This document shows positions 60,481 through 64,000 of a stretch of 64,000 bases of DNA, piece after piece (position 1 is the first letter of the stretch; the number at the start of each line of letters is the position of its first letter). Source of the DNA: Halohasta salina. GTDB lineage: Archaea; Halobacteriota; Halobacteria; Halobacteriales; Haloferacaceae. A program made the translations under genes and the position numbers. The stretch covers positions 62,001-126,000 of the forward strand of contig NZ_JAMZIE010000006.1 of NCBI RefSeq assembly GCF_024178165.1, written 5' to 3'. The notes beneath the pieces are model-generated. The model had not been told where the DNA came from and did not search any database. It was given only the letters and a program-made list of their open reading frames with translations.

Positions 60481-61275
60481 TTAGCCGCCGAGGAAGTCCT
60501 GCCGGACCTGCTCGTCGCCCAGCAGCGTCTCCCCGCGGTCGGTGTAGCGGTTCTCGCCGTCGACCAGCACGTACCCCCGGTCACACCGCCGGAGGGCCTC
60601 CTTGGCGTTCTGTTCGACCATCAGGATCGCCGTCCCCGACTCGTTGATCCGGTCGATGCGGTCGAACATGTCGTCGACGAGGTCGGGAGCTAACCCCGCC
60701 GAGGGTTCGTCGAGCAACAGCAGGTCGGGGTCGAGCATCAGCGTCCGACCCATGGCGACCATCTGCCGCTGGCCGCCCGAGAGGTTCCCGGCCTTCTGGT
60801 CGCGGCGCTCCCGGAGGATCGGGAACCGGTCGTAGACGGCTTCGAGCCGGTCTTGGGGGACCGAATCGAGGATGTAGGCCCCCATTTCGAGGTTCTCTTC
60901 GACGCTGAGCCCCGGAAACACGTTGTCGGTCTGGGGGACGAAGCCGATCCCCTCGTGGATGATCTCCTCGGGCGGGGTGGCTTCGATGGCCTCGCCGTCG
61001 AACTCGATGGTGCCGTCCATGTAGGTCGTCAGCCCGAAGACCGTCTTCATTACCGTCGACTTCCCCGCGCCGTTGGGGCCGACGATGGTAACGTACTCGC
61101 CGTCGGCCACGTCGAGGTCGACGTCGGTGAGGATCTGGAGGTCGCCGTAGCCAGCATCGAGCCCGCGGATGCGAAGCATCGCCTCGTCGTCGAGGGTGTG
61201 GTCGGTGCGGGCGGTCGCCCCCGCTGACTCGTTAGGATCCGCGTCGGTGCCGACATCCGCCGAGTCGCCGTTCAT
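60481..61275 (-). CDS. livF: Branched-chain amino acid ABC importer, ATPase LivF
   Basis: 264-residue ATPase. Walker A VGPNGAGKST, signature NLSGGQRQMVAMGR, Walker B LLLLDEPSAGLAP and a Q-loop in VPQTDNVFPGLSVEENLEMGAY typical of LivF. A 35-residue acidic N-terminal extension precedes the domain. The ATG overlaps the livG stop (ATGA). Last recognised gene of livHMGF; substrates are presumed branched-chain or other hydrophobic amino acids. Confidence 0.93.
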   Translation of the reverse strand: MNGDSADVGTDADPNESAGATARTDHTLDDEAMLRIRGLDAGYGDLQILTDVDLDVADGEYVTIVGPNGAGKSTVMKTVFGLTTYMDGTIEFDGEAIEATPPEEIIHEGIGFVPQTDNVFPGLSVEENLEMGAYILDSVPQDRLEAVYDRFPILRERRDQKAGNLSGGQRQMVAMGRTLMLDPDLLLLDEPSAGLAPDLVDDMFDRIDRINESGTAILMVEQNAKEALRRCDRGYVLVDGENRYTDRGETLLGDEQVRQDFLGG

Positions 61276-62117
61276 AGGTCATCCCCCAGATAGGCCTCGA
61301 TAACGCGGTCGTTGGTTCTGATCTCTTCGGCCCCGCCTTCGGCGAGGACCTGTCCCTGATGCATGACGATGATGTGTTCGCAGTGGTGCATGATCACGTC
61401 CATGTCGTGTTCGACCAGCAGGAAGGTGTACCCCTCTGCCCGGAGGTCGTCGACCCGATCTAACAGTTTCTCTTCGAGGGTTGGGTTGACGCCGGCCAGC
61501 GGCTCGTCGAGCAACACCACCTCGGGGTCGGTCATCAGCGCGCGGGCCATCTCCAAGAGCTTCCGCTGGCCGCCCGAGAGGCTCCCCGCGTACTCGGTCG
61601 CGAGGTGGTCGATCTCGAAGAACTCCAAGGTCTCCCACGCCCGTTCGCGGAGCTGTTCTTCTTGGTCGACCACACCCCCACGGAGCCCCGGCAGCACCGA
61701 TCGGAGCGCCGACTCCCCCTGTTGGTTTTTCGGGGCCAACATGAGGTTCTCCAGGACCGTCATCTCCGGCAGCTCACGGGCGATCTGGAACGTTCGGACC
61801 AGCCCGCGCTGGGCGATCTCGTAGGGCGCGAGCCCCGTGATCGCCTCGCCGTTGAGGTAGACGTCCCCCGCGGTCGGCTCGTGGACGCCCGTGATGCAGT
61901 TGAACGTCGTCGACTTCCCCGCGCCGTTGGGGCCGATCAGTCCCGTCAGGCTCCCGGATTCGACCTCGAAGGAGACGCCGTCGACGGCCGTGATGCCGCC
62001 GAACTCCTTGCGGAGCCCGTCGACCCGCAGCGGGAGCCCCGACGGCGTCCGCTGGGCGGCCTGTTCGACCGGCGAATCCGCTGCCTCGGGGTCCGTATCG
62101 GCCGCTGGCTCACTCAT
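61272..62117 (-). CDS. livG: Branched-chain amino acid ABC importer, ATPase LivG
   Basis: 281-residue ATPase. Walker A IGPNGAGKST, the LivG-typical RGLVRTFQIARELPEMTVLENLMLAP, signature SLSGGQRKLLEMAR, Walker B VVLLDEPLAGVNP and switch His in LLVEHDMDVIM. The ATG at 62117 gives an 8-base overlap with the livM end. The in-frame extension further upstream reads through livM and is rejected. Confidence 0.94.
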   Translation of the reverse strand: MSEPAADTDPEAADSPVEQAAQRTPSGLPLRVDGLRKEFGGITAVDGVSFEVESGSLTGLIGPNGAGKSTTFNCITGVHEPTAGDVYLNGEAITGLAPYEIAQRGLVRTFQIARELPEMTVLENLMLAPKNQQGESALRSVLPGLRGGVVDQEEQLRERAWETLEFFEIDHLATEYAGSLSGGQRKLLEMARALMTDPEVVLLDEPLAGVNPTLEEKLLDRVDDLRAEGYTFLLVEHDMDVIMHHCEHIIVMHQGQVLAEGGAEEIRTNDRVIEAYLGDDL

Positions 62118-63438
62118 CGCGCTCACCTCCCTCGCGGCGCGTGAGGTCGACGGCCGCGGCGGTCTCGATCCGGTCGCCGAGCAGCCCGTCGGGTCGACGA
62201 TGCATGATGAAGATGAGAACCAACCCCAGCAAGACGAACTGGAGTGGCGCGATGTTGTCGGTGGCGTACGCCAGCAGCCCGACCGGATCGGCTGCCGCGA
62301 CCGCGTCGCCGAACGTCGGTGGCGTCGGCGCGTCGATGGTATCTCGGAGCACTGCTCCCACACGGCGGGGGCCCTCGAACAACACCGCCGCGAAGACGAT
62401 GCCGCCGAGGACGCTGCCGGTGTTCGACCCCGAGCCGCCGATGATGACCGCGACGAAGATGTAGAAGGTGAGGATCGGCTCGAACTGCGGCGACGGCGAG
62501 ACGTTGCCCTGGCTGCCGAACCAGAGAATGCCCGCCAGCCCCATCAGCGCACAGCCGATCATGAACACCTTGATCTTGATGAGGTCGACGTTCTTGCCGA
62601 GCGAGTCGGCGACGAGTTCGTCCTCGCGGATCGCCTTCAGCGTCCGGCCGAACGGCGACCGCCCGAGCCGTTCGAGCAGCACGTAGAAGGCGACGACGAA
62701 CACCGCCAACACGAGGATATACCCCCAGCCGATGAGGATGTTGTTCGAGATGCCGAGGCCGCCCTCTCCGAGGGTGCCGAAGACGGCCGCCCCGAGGGCG
62801 GTCGGATCGCCCGCCCGCCCGTCGACGAGGAACAGTCCCCGGACCGGGTTCTGGGGCATCCCCATCCCCCGGCCGCCGCCGGTGCCGACGCCCAGCGTCT
62901 CGCGGAGCGCGGTATCGAACGTGCTCGACTGGAGGGTCAGCCGGATGATCTCGGAGAGGCCGAGGGTGACGATGGCGAAGTAGTCCGCCCGGAGCCGGAG
63001 CGCCGGCAGCGCTGCGATCAGCCCGAACAGCGACGCCATCGCCATGCCGGCAACGATGCCGACCGGCAGCGGGAGGCCGAATCCCGGCGGGCCGAAGGCC
63101 GGATCCGGCGATCGGACGACGATCCCCATGGTGTAGACGCCGATTGCCATGAACCCCGCGACGCCGATATTAAAGAGGCCGGTGTACCCCCAGTGGAGGT
63201 TGAGCGCGAGCGTCGACAGCGCGTACACCAATCCGAGGAACGTCAGCGTCCGTAGCAGCCCGACGACGCTGTTGAGGCCGTCGGTGAACGTCAGCAGCGT
63301 CGCCCCGAGGTAGATCAGGCCGAGCGTGAGGACGACCAGCCCGAGATCGCTCCGCTTGGCGGCCGCGAGGACCGCCGCCAGCGCACTGTCGGGCTCCCGG
63401 TCGACCATCGTATCGTCCGGCGCGGTGGCGTCGCTCAT
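62110..63438 (-). CDS. livM: Branched-chain amino acid ABC importer, permease LivM
   Basis: 442-residue permease with about ten transmembrane helices. The LivM landmarks LNLHWGYTGLFNIGVAGFMAIG, LRADYFAIVTLGLSEIIRL and the EAA-like loop FGRTLKAIREDELVADSLGKNV are present, as is the closing GGSGSNTGSVLGG. The loop between about 200 and 265 is longer than in bacteria, a usual haloarchaeal feature. The ATG overlaps the livH stop (ATGA). Confidence 0.94.
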   Translation of the reverse strand: MSDATAPDDTMVDREPDSALAAVLAAAKRSDLGLVVLTLGLIYLGATLLTFTDGLNSVVGLLRTLTFLGLVYALSTLALNLHWGYTGLFNIGVAGFMAIGVYTMGIVVRSPDPAFGPPGFGLPLPVGIVAGMAMASLFGLIAALPALRLRADYFAIVTLGLSEIIRLTLQSSTFDTALRETLGVGTGGGRGMGMPQNPVRGLFLVDGRAGDPTALGAAVFGTLGEGGLGISNNILIGWGYILVLAVFVVAFYVLLERLGRSPFGRTLKAIREDELVADSLGKNVDLIKIKVFMIGCALMGLAGILWFGSQGNVSPSPQFEPILTFYIFVAVIIGGSGSNTGSVLGGIVFAAVLFEGPRRVGAVLRDTIDAPTPPTFGDAVAAADPVGLLAYATDNIAPLQFVLLGLVLIFIMHRRPDGLLGDRIETAAAVDLTRREGGERDE

Positions 63439-64000
63439 GCGGTCGACACCCCGCCGAACAGCCCCTCAGGGCGAAGCAAGAGAACGAGAATCATCACTGC
63501 GAAGGCCGCCGCGGCGTTGAAATCCGAGGAGATCCAGACCGTCGACGTCGTAAAGACCAGTCCGATGACGAGCCCGCCGGCGATCGCGCCGTAGATCGAG
63601 CCGATGCCGCCGAGGATGACCGCCGCGAAGATGAGCAACAGGAGGCTCCAGCCGAAGTCGAACTGGATCGTCCCCCGCAACAGGACATAGAGGTAGCCCG
63701 ACGCTCCCGCGAGGCCGCCGCCGAGGATCCACGTCGCCGCGACGACGCGCTCGGCGGGGATACCAGTGATCAGCGCCAGATCCTTGTTGTCGGCCATCGC
63801 CCGCATCGCCGTCCCGAGTTTGGTCCGCTGGAGGGTGTAGTGCATCGCCACCATGAGCCCGATGGCGGCGACCGCGATCGTCAACTGGTGGGCGGTCACC
63901 GAGACCCCCAGCGGGGTCGCGAGAGTGTCGCCGTCGACGCTGGCGGTGATCCCCCGGCGGTCGGCCCCATAGGCGAACTGGATGAGGTACCGCACGACCA
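63435..64000 (-). CDS. livH: Branched-chain amino acid ABC importer, permease LivH (5' end outside window)
   Basis: C-terminal 188 residues or so of LivH. Landmarks: QRTKLGTAMRAMADNKDLALITGIPAERV (the EAA loop), GGLAGASGYLYVL and ILGGIGSIYGAIAGGLVIGL. The reading frame stays open to the right edge, so the start codon and first helices are not in the window. The GTG at 63995 is internal. Confidence 0.92.
   Translation of the reverse strand, partial: VVRYLIQFAYGADRRGITASVDGDTLATPLGVSVTAHQLTIAVAAIGLMVAMHYTLQRTKLGTAMRAMADNKDLALITGIPAERVVAATWILGGGLAGASGYLYVLLRGTIQFDFGWSLLLLIFAAVILGGIGSIYGAIAGGLVIGLVFTTSTVWISSDFNAAAAFAVMILVLLLRPEGLFGGVSTA

Noticed and set aside
1-64000. CRISPR arrays, insertion sequences, transposases, integrases, replication origin, rRNA
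   Set aside because: Looked for on both strands; no spacer-repeat array, no transposase or integrase motif, no orc1/cdc6 gene with origin repeats and no rRNA were seen.

Overview
This window is chromosomal DNA of a halophilic archaeon (class Halobacteria). The evidence is high GC content, very acidic predicted proteins, scarce CTAG, Tat-type lipoprotein signals, and archaeal information and proteolysis genes (proteasome beta, CdcH/Cdc48, ATP-dependent DNA ligase, MBF1, an archaeal-type tRNA-Glu). Many start codons also lie 25-30 bases from an archaeal TATA box, as expected for leaderless transcripts. About 59 protein genes and one tRNA gene are supported. The gene at each edge is cut by the window.

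Layout. 1-6.3 kb: Na+/H+ antiporter (partial), ABC-2 exporter pair, CNNM/CorC-like membrane protein, tandem universal stress protein, beta-carbonic anhydrase. 6.4-14.8 kb: a DUF2332-like protein and a two-gene AddA/AddB-like helicase-nuclease operon. 14.8-17.4 kb: a NitT/TauT-type ABC importer. 17.8-26.1 kb: a desuccinylase-like hydrolase, then a five-gene operon for a membrane-anchored molybdopterin reductase (Fe-S subunit, NrfD anchor, catalytic subunit, TorD chaperone, Mrp Fe-S carrier). It faces a divergent membrane PAS/GAF/HTH-10 regulator across an intergenic repeat array. 28.3-33.7 kb: a cluster of regulators (TrmB-like, PadR, PAS histidine kinase, atypical receiver), a Mut7-C protein and a degenerate HflX. 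34-38 kb: tRNA-Glu and the nadABC NAD operon. 38-44.9 kb: proteasome beta, cupin, MBF1, AIR-synthase-like protein, TauE/SafE exporter, HAD phosphatase, PanB and small membrane proteins. 45-47.7 kb: an hsp20-cdc48 stress operon with a palindromic operator at its start site. 47.7-58.7 kb: small proteins, MFS transporter, alpha/beta hydrolase, aldo/keto reductase, acyl-CoA synthetase, metallo-beta-lactamase-fold hydrolase, DNA ligase, amphi-Trp protein and a glutamate-cysteine-ligase-like protein. 58.8-64 kb: a branched-chain amino acid (Liv) transport locus, with livFGMH on the minus strand and a convergent substrate-binding protein.

Most striking observations: (1) the Liv-type binding protein at 58789-60123 looks circularly permuted, with the usual C-terminal lobe directly after the lipoprotein signal and the usual N-terminal lobe at the end; (2) an exact CTAAC-N5-GTTAG palindrome sits at the hsp20-cdc48 start site, the motif described for the heat shock regulator HSR1 of Archaeoglobus; (3) three perfect 10-bp repeats at exact 42-bp spacing lie between the molybdoenzyme operon and its presumed regulator; (4) three proteins keep their family fold but lack hallmark residues: an HflX without a P-loop lysine, a receiver with Asn for the phosphoacceptor Asp, and an AddB-like nuclease without its Asp/Lys motif but with its Fe-S cysteines. 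All functional statements come from reading the sequence and from family knowledge; no database search was run.
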